Positions 50,284-61,357 of a stretch of DNA of 64,000 nt are shown here, in pieces. A program made the position numbers and the translations under genes. Every line of letters begins with the position of its first letter. The stretch's first letter is position 1. Source of the DNA: Sebastes aleutianus (Eukaryota; Chordata; Actinopteri; Perciformes; Sebastidae); assembly GCA_916700875.1 (NCBI GenBank), contig CAKAKS010000031.1, positions 9,821,977 through 9,885,976 on the forward strand, read 5' to 3'. The notes beneath the pieces are model-generated. The model saw only the letters and a list, made by a program, of their open reading frames with translations. It made no database searches and was not told the origin of the DNA.

Positions 50284-50332
50284 AACACCATTCTCAAAGT
50301 TTAGGAGAGTCAACTCCAACTTCAAATCACCT
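50284..50332 (+). CDS. swi5: Swi5, exon 2
   Basis: A 49-base exon between CCCCACAG and GTAAGT encoding the end of codon 33 and residues 34-49, TPFSKFRRVNSNFKSP. The basic RR/K and KSP motif resembles the N-terminal conserved patch of vertebrate SWI5. Phase joins exon 1 (two bases plus one) and ends at a codon boundary. Confidence 0.85.
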
Positions 50333-50358
50333 GTAAGTAAACCCCATCTCTGTCTTTA

Positions 50359-50361
<3 letters not shown>

Positions 50362-50431
<70 letters not shown>

Positions 50432-50435
50432 CACA
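50362..50435 (+). repeat. (AC)n microsatellite in swi5 intron 2
   Basis: About 36 AC units with one GC interruption near the right end, occupying nearly half of the 156-base intron 2. Confidence 0.95.
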
Positions 50436-50488
50436 TAAGTGCCAAATGTGCATCCCAGTATCATGGTTGTTTGTTTTGCACCTGCCAG

Positions 50489-50592
50489 CTTCAAGTAACC
50501 GAGAGTGCTAAAGTTAGCCCAGCAGAGGAGGTGGCAGAGCTGGAGAGGAAAAGAGACCAGCTGGACTCAGAGATAGCACAGCTGGAGGCTGA
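50489..50592 (+). CDS. swi5: Swi5, exon 3 (coiled coil)
   Basis: The 104-base exon encodes residues 50-83 and two bases of codon 84. The sequence EEVAELERKRDQLDSEIAQL has leucine/isoleucine spacing of a coiled coil, which in this family mediates assembly with Sfr1. Donor GTGAGT at 50593. Because its length is not a multiple of three, skipping would frameshift the protein. Confidence 0.88.
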
Positions 50593-50825
50593 GTGAGTAC
50601 AGCTGTGTGTGTTTGTCTACATGTATTTCTGTCTTTGAGGTCCAACTTCAATGGTATGGGTTGAGGAGGTCAAGCATGTCGCCATGTTGATGATGTCGTT
50701 GATGATTCAGTTTAGTGTTAGGGGGCAGGGAATAAATAATATTACAGTGAAATACCCATTATAATGCACGTGTGCTCTTCTTGCCTGCACACAGTTTATC
50801 AATGTATTCTGATTTGCTTTGACCA

Positions 50826-50826
50826 G

Positions 50827-50865
<39 letters not shown>
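50826..50865 (+). repeat. (GT)n at the swi5 exon 4 splice acceptor
   Basis: About 19 GT units end only about eight bases before the AG of exon 4, so the acceptor's pyrimidine tract is mainly UG repeat plus TTTCTCC. Confidence 0.95.
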
Positions 50866-50866
<1 letters not shown>

Positions 50867-50872
50867 CTCCAG

Positions 50873-50967
50873 GGGTTGCAGAGTAGAGGAGCTGGAGCGT
50901 CATATTGATATGCTGCATGAGTACAATGACATCAAAGACATTGGACAGTCCCTCCTGGGTCGTATTG
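50873..50967 (+). CDS. swi5: Swi5, exon 4 (core motif)
   Basis: Encodes the end of codon 84 to the first base of codon 116. It carries the family signature LHEYNDIKDIGQSLLGRI (residues 98-115), nearly identical to the human LHEYNDIKD motif, preceded by VEELERHIDM. This is the strongest evidence for the gene assignment. Donor GTAAGA at 50968. Confidence 0.95.
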
Positions 50968-53768
50968 GTAAGAGAAATACTCATAGACATTTGAATTCAC
51001 TAGTTTTTAGTAGCATTTAAAAGTGCATAATAGTCGAATTTACAAGGCCGAGATAACATTTTAAGTTCTAATGTTTATAATTGAATATAGTGGGTCAGAT
51101 ACATTACACTTCAAGACAAATGTATATACATGTCAGTGTTAAGGCCTCTCTTTTCTACCATATACAGAATTTGAATTTTAACTGAACTAACCAGCAGTGA
51201 AACCCATCGCAAATTCAAAAATAGATTCTGGACAGTGATTCTAAATAATATACTTATGGGTAGGAGAGTGTTTGTAATAAACGTTTCCTTATTGTTTGAT
51301 TCATTCAACCCCACTGTGAGCTTTCACTCCTTTAGCCCAGTATTTTTGATCAAATCATCCTAATTGTGGTGCACAGTCACATGGAGACTGGAGGAATTTT
51401 TCTTCTAAGTGAGCTGAGGTGTGGAAAATGTATGGTATGACCGCAACGTGAACCATCCACGGTATACATTTAATGCCCGGCATGTCTGCTGATCGTAGCA
51501 GCCATTTATAGGACGCGTCCTGTCCTCCCTTGGTTAGCAGTAGCCTACTTTTGTATCCATGACAGATGAAGTCCAGTTGCAGTTATGAGTTGTGTGAGTC
51601 ATTTTCAACTATTTCTTTGCAGACTCTCTAAACCAAAAAAAAATAGTGTTGCGAGATGACAGCTAACCCAAACTGTCAGTTGAATGAGTTGTCTGTCTGA
51701 CTATGTGACTCATGTTTTACACCTCTTGGCTCATTTATTATAAGGCAGTGTGAACCCTGAACAGACAAGATGAGGCATACAACAATATGTCTTGTTTCTG
51801 GTGTGATTTGGACCAAAGAAAACAAACTGCGCAAAGGTTAAAATCTACTTAAATTACTAAGATGAATAGACACCCTTAAACTAAGACAACATTGGATTTA
51901 CCACATGGTCAAATACAGTTATTGTTGTCACAGTCTAATACCTCGTGGTATTTTGATGGGAACGCACCAATGAAATATTATAGCGCAGAATGATATCTAT
52001 GGAGAAAATGAACGGGAGTGTACTCCTAAAACCTGATATGCAGCCATGCCCATCTTTATGTGTGCTAAAATATACATTTATTACATTACATTACACACAA
52101 GTTATTTAAACATACATCATCAAATGGTACATTTGTATAAGCTATTATCTGATTAGGTATTGCAACTATAGCTTGTAGGAACGGTGTAAACTAAAAATGA
52201 TGGGCTTTGCTCGGTGTCATTGCAACGTATAGAGTGCTGCAGGAATTAGTCCTAAAACCCAGAAATGAGTTAACTCAAAAATCATAGAAGTGATGTTCAT
52301 TTGTGAAGATTATCTTACTGAGCAAAATGTGTAAGTAACCCTAAAAGTGTGTTTGCCACAGAGTTTATGTTATATAATAATCCAAAACCCAATGGTAAAA
52401 TCCCATTGGCTTTTCGATGAGGGAACCCAAGGCGATGCTAACTTCTGGGTTAGTTTATGAAAATATGTCATCCCTGCACAACTCTTGAAATTGGTTGAAA
52501 TTCAAGTTGTTGTACAGCCAGCCAGCCACCAGAGGGCGACAGTGCAGCAGTGTCTCTGTTTCCCTCTGGTGCTTGAATCAAAATCCAAGGCCAGTCTTAA
52601 CTTTAGACAGAGGAGGAACCTTCTGACAACCTTCAAGTATTTAATCCCACAATGCTGATTATGTTTATATTTAGATTCCACTGGCTTGTTTATAAAATAT
52701 TCATTCCGTTAGATTAACACTTAACAGAAAATGTGATTGGTTGAAGTGCCTCTCTTATTCTGGTTATACTTGGGTTCTCACAGCCACTGAAAGTCCTTTA
52801 ATTTTCTGTGTCCAGTCATATGTTGGCTAATATTGATCAGCATTGTCGTCATGCATGATATGATGACAGAAATATTAATTTAGTTGAAATTGCAATACTT
52901 TTGGTGCAATACATTTAATAATCACCTAACTCAAATCCCTGATCGGATAGCAACTAGCACAACATCGTCAGGCTGTAGACCATCACTTTCCTTTCCCAAA
53001 GAGATCAGAAAGTTGCGTTGACACTTCACCTTCTCCCTACAACGTTTGTCATAATTCCTGTGACACTGCATACTGATACTGTGTAAATCTCTCCGTCTGG
53101 GCACACACTAGTATAAGGAAATAGCAGGCTACAGTGAGTGTTGTAATTCTGTGTGTCTTTAAAAATATATTTGCGTGCATGTGTTGCAAGTTACTGCATG
53201 AGGTTGAGTAATTGTGGAGTTCACACATTTTTACACCGTCAAGGAAGGTTTTGGTGAATCACAGCCAAGTCACATTATGATCTGCGCGTGTGTCATAACA
53301 AACATGACTTTTTACCTACTTTTACATGCTTGTGTGCCAGGGGTCAAATCAAATCTGAACATCCTTAACAACATTAAGTCTTTGTGGAATCGCAGGGACA
53401 ACATAGATAGTTTTACATTCCTCAAATGCTCTAACATCACTTAATTTCCCACCTCTGTGGTTGTCTGTGTAGAATAGCTGTGTATAGATGTATCTCTCAT
53501 TTTAAATGTAGACTGTGAGTTAAAAGCTTGCTATCTCTTTAAATCCTCTGTCAGTACAGTACAGTGGAGAGTCAGGATGATAATGACCTCTCAGTGAATG
53601 GAGGTGGCGTTTCCCCTATGACACAATGGCAGTCTTTCAAACCACGTAGACACACACACACACACACAATTGCAATCTCTGTCTGTCATGCAGGCACATG
53701 CATACACTCACACATACACAAACGGTCAAATACAAACTCATGCTATCATCCTCTTCTTCCCCCTTCCT

Positions 53769-53822
<54 letters not shown>

Positions 53823-55500
53823 GCTCTCTCTCTCTCTCACTTTCTATCAAACACACACAGACACTCACTCACACACACTCACTTTCACTTTCACAAAGAG
53901 TGTACACTTAAACACTGAGTTGCTGTTGTATGCTGTTATTCTGAGAGGGAGGAGATGGGTGGGCTGAGGAGAGAGTGAGGAGACAAGAGGAGATGCCCTG
54001 CAGTAGCCTCTAAAGACAACTGTCCCTTTGTGTCTTACCCTGTCCTTCTGTCTGTCTGTCTATCTGTCGGCCATTAAGGTCATTGTCACATCTCCCAAGA
54101 AATGTCTTTTTTTGTCTACATAATCTTGAAAATATACACATTTTCACACATTTAGATCTATTTATATAATCCAGGAGATTCCCTAATAATACATTTGCCA
54201 TTGTCATTCATGTAGTAAGATCTCTTATTGATGAAAAAAAAAAAAGACTTATCAACAGTGGGTGACAGAGAGGTTGATTTTGTTGATAAGGTGATAACAA
54301 GACAAGTGTGTTTGTATTTACATTTTCAGTTTATGGTGAAAACAAACATATTTTGAATACACAGTGAAAGTATTTATTTTTTAAATTCTTAGTTTTTGTT
54401 GAAAGTTGTTCCAGACTGTTTATAATCAACCGTGTTGCCTATATACAGTACGTAGATATGACAAAATCTATTAATTTGGCGCCGTAGTCTGAAATGAACC
54501 TATTATTCAGGTGCTGTACTTTCTAAGATGACATTTCATGAAATGTCAGTGAAGGATAACAGTACAATTTTTAAAGGAAACACTCATTCAAAACCTTGAA
54601 CTGCAACCCAACGGAGCCTTGAGTGTGCCCCGCAGGCACAAAGATGATTGACAAAGCATCAAACAATGAATCTCTCTGTAGCTCCAGGCCTTCAAACCCC
54701 CTTATTCCAACTGCACTGCATGTACACACCCTCACCAGATGAATACAATTTGAATAAGGTAAATGATAAACAGTTGCATCACTTTAGGGCTGCTGAGCTA
54801 TTGCTTATTATTGTCAAGGCTGGTAAATAGATATTTATCAAGAGAAAATACCAAACAGTTGCTGCTTCTTTTCCAATGTGACATTTTGCTTATGTTTCAA
54901 TATTTTGTTTACTGGTCATTAGTGCTAGTTATGATAAATTGTGATTGTCAGTGTCATTTTTTTACATTTATAAAATAGAAATTATGTATTAGTTGATCTA
55001 AAAAAAAAAAATGTCATGCATTAACTGACATGAGATCCTACCAGTACAGCACATTAGCACGCTGTAGCAACCAATGCTACAGATTTGTCAGCCCTGTATA
55101 TAGGGAAAAAAACAGTACAGTCTCTGTATCAGTCTCAGCCCGGCACAGCTCAGCATTGCTTGGTTCTGCATGGTGTAAAAAAGGCAGTCATCTAGCTAGT
55201 AGGGCTAATTTGTCAGATATTTTAGATGAAATGCAGTAAATTATGCTTTATCAGGATTAATGTGTGAGAAAAAACGTCTTTTTTAAAAAGCTAATTTCCA
55301 GTTTTAGAAATTGAAATGGAGATGGGTTAAATAGCATTTTAAAGCTACTGTATACCTTGTGTTTTAAAGCGAGTCATTTGTTTGGTACTGTGATCTCGGT
55401 CTGTTTAGTGTTTTCGAGGGTTGTTTGAAAAGTGGACTAGAGGGAATTGACCCTGTAATCTGCCGAAGGGGCCTAACCCCTCCTTTGCTATGTCTTGCAG
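50968..55500 (+). other. swi5: swi5 intron 4
   Basis: A 4.5-kb GTAAGA...CTTGCAG intron. It contains a (TC)n run at 53771-53837 and many short A/T tracts. No exon or RNA gene is recognised; ORFs at 53564-53967 are translations of CT and CA repeats. Confidence 0.85.
53771..53837 (+). repeat. (CT)n microsatellite
   Basis: About 33 CT units with two GC interruptions. Confidence 0.95.
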
Positions 55501-55565
55501 CTGCTGTGAGGGGGACCACCACACGAGATCTCTACAGCCACTTTGGTCTTGAACTGGAAGACTGA
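55501..55565 (+). CDS. swi5: Swi5, exon 5 (C-terminus)
   Basis: Encodes residues 116-136, AAVRGTTTRDLYSHFGLELED and the stop TGA at 55563-55565. It matches the conserved C-terminus of SWI5 (VIRGVTT..LYPEFGL in human). An A-rich run follows the stop directly, and the total coding length of 411 bases (137 codons with stop) confirms all phases. Confidence 0.95.
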
Positions 55566-56070
55566 AAAAAAAAAAACTCTGAAATTACAGTGGTGAGAAT
55601 TGTTCCTCATGACCGAGGGGAGAGGGGCTTAAAGACCAAATATAGGAGGATAGATTTGGACTAAAGATGTGACTGGAGGAGCTGTGTTGACCTCAACCGG
55701 CTCCTTCAGACGGAGGTTTGTCCATCTTTCTTGGTGATTTTGTTTTCAACCCCGTTACCGAGAGAGATTTCGACAACATAGTAAGAGGTGAATGACACTG
55801 GCCCTGACGACAGACATGGTATTTAAGAGGCCACCCACTCAAACCATTAATTTAATGCTTTGTTTTGTTTTGACTTTTGAGCTTATGTAAATGGAGTTTG
55901 GATGACGGTATGCATGAATGTCAATTTCTTTTCTGACTTAAGTTTGTTATTTACAAAAAAGAGGGGAAATTAGAGTGTTAACTTAAAGTGTAAAATAAAA
56001 TGCACTAGCTCTTGGTATGATATGCTTTATATGCTGACAATAATATGTAATAAATAAGACACTCAGACCA
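55566..56070 (+). terminator. swi5: swi5 3' UTR and polyadenylation signals
   Basis: Two AATAAA signals lie at 55994-55999 and 56049-56054, about 430 and 485 bases after the stop. Either could end the transcript. A retroposon-tail-like stretch (TTTATTTATATAGCACCGTT) begins at about 56112. Confidence 0.6.
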
Positions 56071-56339
56071 CCACAGACAGTACATTCCCATTTCAATCAA
56101 TAAATCAAACTTTATTTATATAGCACCGTTCAAAGAGGTAAGTGCTTCACAGATGACTGACAAGCCGAAAGTAAGACAGAACAAATGTGAACCATGAAAA
56201 CAACAGTAAAACATTCAACAATTTAAAAATGAGATAATTTGCACAAGACAATTAAATTATGAAAATGTAATAAAATAGAATTAAAAGCTATATTAACAAG
56301 AATAGTAGTAGTGATGGTAGTAACAGTGTGAAGTAAAAA

Positions 56340-56810
56340 CTAGATTAACAGTATAAAATAATAACATTTACAAATGAAATACAATATAATAAGTGATTAA
56401 TAAAATAACAATACAATATAATACAATTATACAAATTAAATACAATAAAAAAAGTCAATAATAAAATACTAAAATATAATAAAATTATACAAATTAAATA
56501 CAATAAAATAAGTGATTCATAAAATAACAATACAGCATAATACAATTTTACAAATAAATACAATAAAATAAGTGGTTAATAAAATAATAAAATTATACTA
56601 ATTAAATACAATAAAATAGATGATTTTAAAATAACAATAAAATATAATAAAATTATACAAATGAAATACAATAAAATAGATGATTATTAAAAATAACAAT
56701 ACAATATAAAATTGTAAAAATTTAATACAATAAAATAGGTGATTATTAAAAAAACAATAATAAAACAATAAAATATAATCTAATTTTACAACTTAAATAC
56801 AACTTAACTT
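56340..56810. repeat. AT-rich ~62-bp tandem repeat
   Basis: About seven diverged units contain AAATACAATAAAATAAGTGA and ACAATACAATATAATA followed by AAATTATACAAATT. Spacing varies around 60-65 bp. Composition is extremely AT-rich. Confidence 0.7.
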
Positions 56811-58116
56811 AAATACAATTTGCTTTGTCACCTCATTGTCCACTATGGAAACTCAAGAGTTAAATGCATCACATTTATAGCATTCACGGAACGAAATAGT
56901 TGAGCTATGAACTATGTCAGAAGGTATCACGATACACTGACCGTTTTTGATATTCATTCCTCCAACCATTTCAGTGAAAGATCTAACATTTAGTTTATTT
57001 TGATAGACTGTACGTTTATAACAGGCCTGTCTGCTGAATTCAACCCAAAATAGGACACATTTGTTTGCTTTTAATCACCACCCACTTTTTAAAAAGTGCT
57101 AGTGGGGTGAAAAAAGGATATTAGGTAACTTGTCATGCTCAATTTACAGTTTCCTCTCTGTCTACACTGTACCATCTAAAAGTTTAACTAAAAAGAAAGG
57201 GTTGGGTACTTGCTTCCTGTATTTGGAAAAAATTCCACAATGCTGCCTTGCATGCCCCCAAATGTTCAGTACATGTACTGAAGGGAAAACGCAGAGTAGC
57301 AGCATAATATACCGGGCGTGCCCTTATCTGTCTGAGAACCACTGATAATGTGTCTCTCTGACTGATAGCGGGAGAGGAGCTTCACAGCCCGGATGATGCT
57401 CTGTTTGACTGCTTGTGTGTCGATGGGCCTCACGTAAAATTGTGAAAGTGAAGGGTGAAAAAGTGTACGTATGCACTTTCATCTCTCGTTTGCAGGTCAA
57501 AGCACATCCTATCTTCTTATCCTGATCTTTGCCTATCATTCATTTACCATCCATGTATCAGTGATTCCAGATGATAAACGCTGATCAATGTAAAACTTTT
57601 ATCTGATTAGTCTTTGGCACTGTTGCAGATGCAATTAACTATTTGAAATTGGGTGACATGATGCAACACATTTTGCAAGAGTTTAGAAGTACACGTGTCC
57701 CCTTTTAATTTGGGCCCTCTAAACCACAGGGGAAGTAACCTTTGCAGCAGTGACCTCCAGCATTTTGTCATAGTAGGCCATGTCTTTTGCAATCTTCCTT
57801 GATAATGCAATGTGTTTCATGACTTGTCACACTGCTGTAATGAACACTGTGTGAAATGTCAGAACGAAGTTAATCTTTTGGGTCATTGTGGGCTACAAAA
57901 CTCTTGTGGCTTAAAGTAGCAGTAATCAAAATCACCTTTTATTGGCCATATGTTTGCACATATACAAGGAATTGGAAAGACAAAAACATATTTTTTATTA
58001 TTATTGCCCCAAATTTTGTATGTGGTTGGAGCACATTTTACAGCCACTGACACATATAAGGGCACACTTTTAATCGTCTTTCAGTGCTTTTAAGTATAAG
58101 TAAGCAATATTTTCAC
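56811..58116. other. intergenic between swi5 and slc27a4
   Basis: No exon of trub2 or coq4, the genes I recall in human between these two, is visible. Nothing else is recognised; ORFs are short. Confidence 0.5.
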
Positions 58117-59170
58117 TAGGGCTGTCAAGGTTAATAATAACACGTTAGCGCAAATTAGTTTTAATGCCGCTAATTTCTTTAACGCATTAGTGCAACTTGT
58201 GATTTTTAGGTTGTAGTGGGCTCAATCGAAACTAGAAAACCTAAGGAATCCATTGGTATGAACCATGTACCTTGTCGCGAAATAGGCTAAATAATGCTCC
58301 AAACTTGGCATGGCGATTTTGAAAGGGTTCCCACTCCCTTGACCTGAAATGGGTTCTATGGGTACCCACAAGTCTCCCCTTTACAGACATGCCCACTTTA
58401 TGATAATCACATGCAGTTTGGGGCAAGTCATAGTCAAGTCTGCACACTGACAGCTGTTGTTGCCTGTTGGGCTTGAGTTTGCCATGATATGATTTGAGCA
58501 TATTTTTATGCTAAATGCAGTACCTGTGAGGGTTTCTGGACAATATTTGTCATTGTTTTGAGCTGTTAATTGATTGCTAATAATAAATATATACATACAT
58601 TTGTATAAAATCAAGCATATTTGCCCACTCTCATGTTGATAAGAGTATTAAATCTTACTTTTAAGGTTCATTTTGAACAGAAACCTGCAGTAGGCAGAAT
58701 GTTTTTGGCAACATTGGGCAAAAATACCATAATAACCTTTCAGCATATTGTAATTCAAGTGTTCTGAGAGAAAACTAAACTTCTACACCTCCTCATGGCT
58801 CTGTTTTCAGGCTTTAAAAAAAAAATCTAACCCTTGACGGGAGACTTTGGCCAATCACAGGTCATTACAGAGAGAGAGAGAGTGTTCCTATTGGCTGTTC
58901 TCCGGCTGGTGGGCGGTGCTTGGTATTTTTCTTCAACTGATCTCGACATGGCTGCCGGGTCAGAAACTTTCTCATTTAACAGCTAAACAGTACACTACAA
59001 GATGTTTCTGAAAACATTTGATGCGAGAAATAGGCGTTACAGTAACAGAATATTGATTCATCTTTGATCAGTGCTTCCTATAGTTTCACCGTTTGATCAG
59101 TTTCTACCCACTATATGGACAATCATGCGATTAATCGCAATTAAATATTTTTAATCGATTGACAGCCCTA
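58117..59170. mobile_element. hAT element with a nested family X repeat
   Basis: The ends TAGGGCTGTCAA and TTGACAGCCCTA are perfect 12-base complements. The flanks ATTTTCAC (58109-58116) and ATGTTCAC (59171-59178) agree at 7 of 8, an 8-bp hAT target duplication. Subterminal ATTAATCGCAATTAAATATT marks the right end. A copy of dispersed family X (58683-59100) sits inside. No transposase is present. Confidence 0.85.
58683..59100 (+). repeat. dispersed repeat family X, copy 2
   Basis: Contains CCATAATAACCTTTCAGCAT, GCCAATCACAGG, CTCCGGCTGGTGGGCGGTGC and GGCGTTACAGTAACAGAATA. It is related in reverse to 9790-10345. Confidence 0.7.
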
Positions 59171-59178
59171 ATGTTCAC

Positions 59179-59583
59179 ATGTATTGGTTGCCAAACTTGT
59201 AAGTACAAAGACACACATAATGCTAGAGCTTTTCAATTCAAGCAATCAGCTGATGTTGGTTGCAGTGAAAACCTGCAGGGTTTTATTATTGTAGATCTTG
59301 GGAACCCTGTCCTTCCTCATTCCTCGCTCCCCCTTTGGTTCCTTTTTTAGTGTGACAGATGCGTATTTAAAGCCCATCTTGTGGCTGGAGCAGCAGAGTG
59401 TTGAATGGACGTAGTGATGCAGGCAGAGAGGCAGGGCTCAGTTTTACACCACTTGGATCCGCATCAGGGTCTTGTCACTACCGGGTGGAAACCGTTACGT
59501 GCTGGCCTCGCTTTCTGTGCAGGAGGAGCAGGCTGCTACTAGGGCCGCGCCGCATTTCCTCCTCACCAGTGCTGCAAACTGTT
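59179..59583 (+). promoter_or_regulatory. slc27a4 upstream segment, copy 1 of 3
   Basis: A non-repeat-like segment with GCAATCAGCTGATGTTGG, GATCTTGGGAACCCTGTCCT, a TATA-like TATTTAAA (59364-59371), GGATCCGCATCA, GGTGGAAACCGTTACGTGCT and GGCCGCGCCGCATTTCCTCC. The same order recurs at 60474-60845. Confidence 0.65.
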
Positions 59584-60118
59584 TTTATAGGCATTACAGT
59601 AACGGATAATTGATTCATATTTGATCAGAGCTTGCAAAGCGATTGACAGCTGCTCAGAGACAGCAAGGCTCCAGCTCTGCTCTGATTGGTTGTTTTCCTC
59701 CAAGGTCTGTGAAATCTTGCAGATGCAGTTAGGGGCATCTGAGGACACAGAGGCACATGCACTTTTGTTAGGATATAGGTACGCGTTTTATAAAAATAAC
59801 TTTTTTAATCATATTTGCTCCATTTTCTACCCACTACCATGCAATTAATCGCAATTAAATATTTTTAATCGATTGACAGCCCTAATGCATTGACATGCAT
59901 TTGGTTGCCAAACTTGTAAGTACAAAGACAACTGCACACATAATGCTAGAGCACACATAATGCTAGAGCTTTTCAATTCAAGCAATCAGCTGATGTTGGT
60001 TGCAGTGAAAACCTGCAGGGTTTTCTTGTAGATCTTGGGAACCCTGTCCTTCCTCATTCCTCGCTCCCCCCTTTGGTTCCTTTTAGTGTGACAGATGCAT
60101 ATTAAAAGCAAAAAAATC
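59584..60118 (+). repeat. duplicated unit 2 (repeat X tail, hAT end, partial upstream segment)
   Basis: Family X tail (59590-59815), hAT right end (about 59840-59885) and the first part of the upstream segment (to 60118), stopping near GACAGATGCATATTAAAAGC, where the TATA-like box is altered. The GC-rich half of the segment is absent, so this is a shortened copy. Confidence 0.65.
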
Positions 60119-60144
60119 TAGTCAGTGATGGGTAAAGAAAGTGT

Positions 60145-60867
60145 GCTCCGGCTGGTGGGCGGTGCTTGGTATTTCTTCAACTGATCTCAACACAGCTGCC
60201 GGGTTTCACCGTTTGATCAGAGTTTGCAAGCAATTGACTGAAGCTGCTCAGAGACAGCAAGGCTCCAGCTCGGCTCTGATTGGTTGTTTTCCTCCTGTCT
60301 GTGAAATATTGCAGATGCCTTTAAGAGCACCTGAGGACACAGAGAGGCTCATGCACTACTGTCAGGATATAGTGACTGTCTTATAAAAAATAACATATTT
60401 GCTCCATTTTCTACCCACTATCATGCGATTAATCGCAATTAAATATTTTAATCAATTGACAGCCCTAATTTCCACATGCATTGGTTGCCAAACGTCTAAG
60501 TACAAAGACAACTGCACGCACATAATAATAGACCTTTTCAACTCAAGCAATCAGCTGATGTTGGTTGCAGTGAAAACCTGCAGGGTTTTACTGTAGATCT
60601 TGGGAACCCTGTCCTTCCTCATTCCTCAATACAGATGCGTATTTAAAGCCCATCTTATGGCTGGGCATGCGGAGTGATGAATGGACGTAGTGAGGCGGAG
60701 GTAGGGCTCGTTTTACGCCACTCGGATCCGCATCATGCTCTTGTCACTACCGGGTGGAAACCGTTACGTGCTGGCCTCGCTTTCTTTCTGTGCAGGCTGC
60801 AAGTAGGGCCGCGCCGCATTTCCTCCTCACCAGTGCCGCAAACCCCGCCCCTATACCGGATGGGATG
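60145..60867 (+). promoter_or_regulatory. slc27a4: duplicated unit 3 with candidate slc27a4 promoter and alternative first exon
   Basis: Family X sequence (60145-60400) and hAT end (to about 60470) are followed by the full upstream segment with TATTTAAA (60640-60647), GGCCGCGCCGCATTTCCTCC, and a GC box CCCCGCCCC near 60843. A donor-like ATGTAAGT (GT at 60867) follows, so a short non-coding exon starting about 60670 is possible. No transcript evidence. Confidence 0.45.
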
Positions 60868-60999
60868 TAAGTCCTCACCGCCTTCTTCTGATTGGCCCAT
60901 TTACCCGTCCATCTGCGCTTATTCCTGATGCACTGATGCTGGGACGCTGACGGCAGTGGGCGGGCTGCAGCTAAGAAAATTATAAGGTCATTTGAATTA

Positions 61000-61357
61000 C
61001 TGCGTTTGCTAGCTGCAGCTTTATCTGCTACAATGAGCCCATAAATGATATCGATAGCGATGGTTGTGACAATGAACGGATCATCATGATCATCATAGCG
61101 GGGTCAAAGTCGACGACGAGGCGCGCAGTGGAGTGAATTAGGAGAGGAGAGGAGCAGCTCATTGTGGCATTACAAGCAAGGCAGGAGGGGATCCCGGTGT
61201 GCGTGTGTGTCCGTGTCTCTGTCAAGCCAAGTGAGCGGTGGTTGTGAGGAGGAGAGGAGACCAGTAAGCCGATCAAGGCGGTATCGCACACAACAAGGGT
61301 TTCACGTCTGGGGATTTTTTGCGCACCTATACATGACGGTGTGAACGAGGTTGCAAG
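61000..61357 (+). ncRNA. slc27a4: probable non-coding first exon of slc27a4
   Basis: A CpG-containing stretch with GGTCAAAGTCGACGACGAGG and GGATCCCGGTGTGCG ends in a good donor, AAG followed by GTATGT at 61358. The coding exon at 62808 begins one base after its acceptor, so an upstream non-coding exon is required, and this is the best candidate. The 5' end is approximate. It competes with the possible exon near 60670-60866. Confidence 0.5.

Noticed and set aside
53564..53967. Overlapping ORFs rich in Ser/Leu or Arg/Glu within swi5 intron 4
   Set aside because: They encode (CT)n and (CA)n microsatellites in three frames plus the reverse strand.
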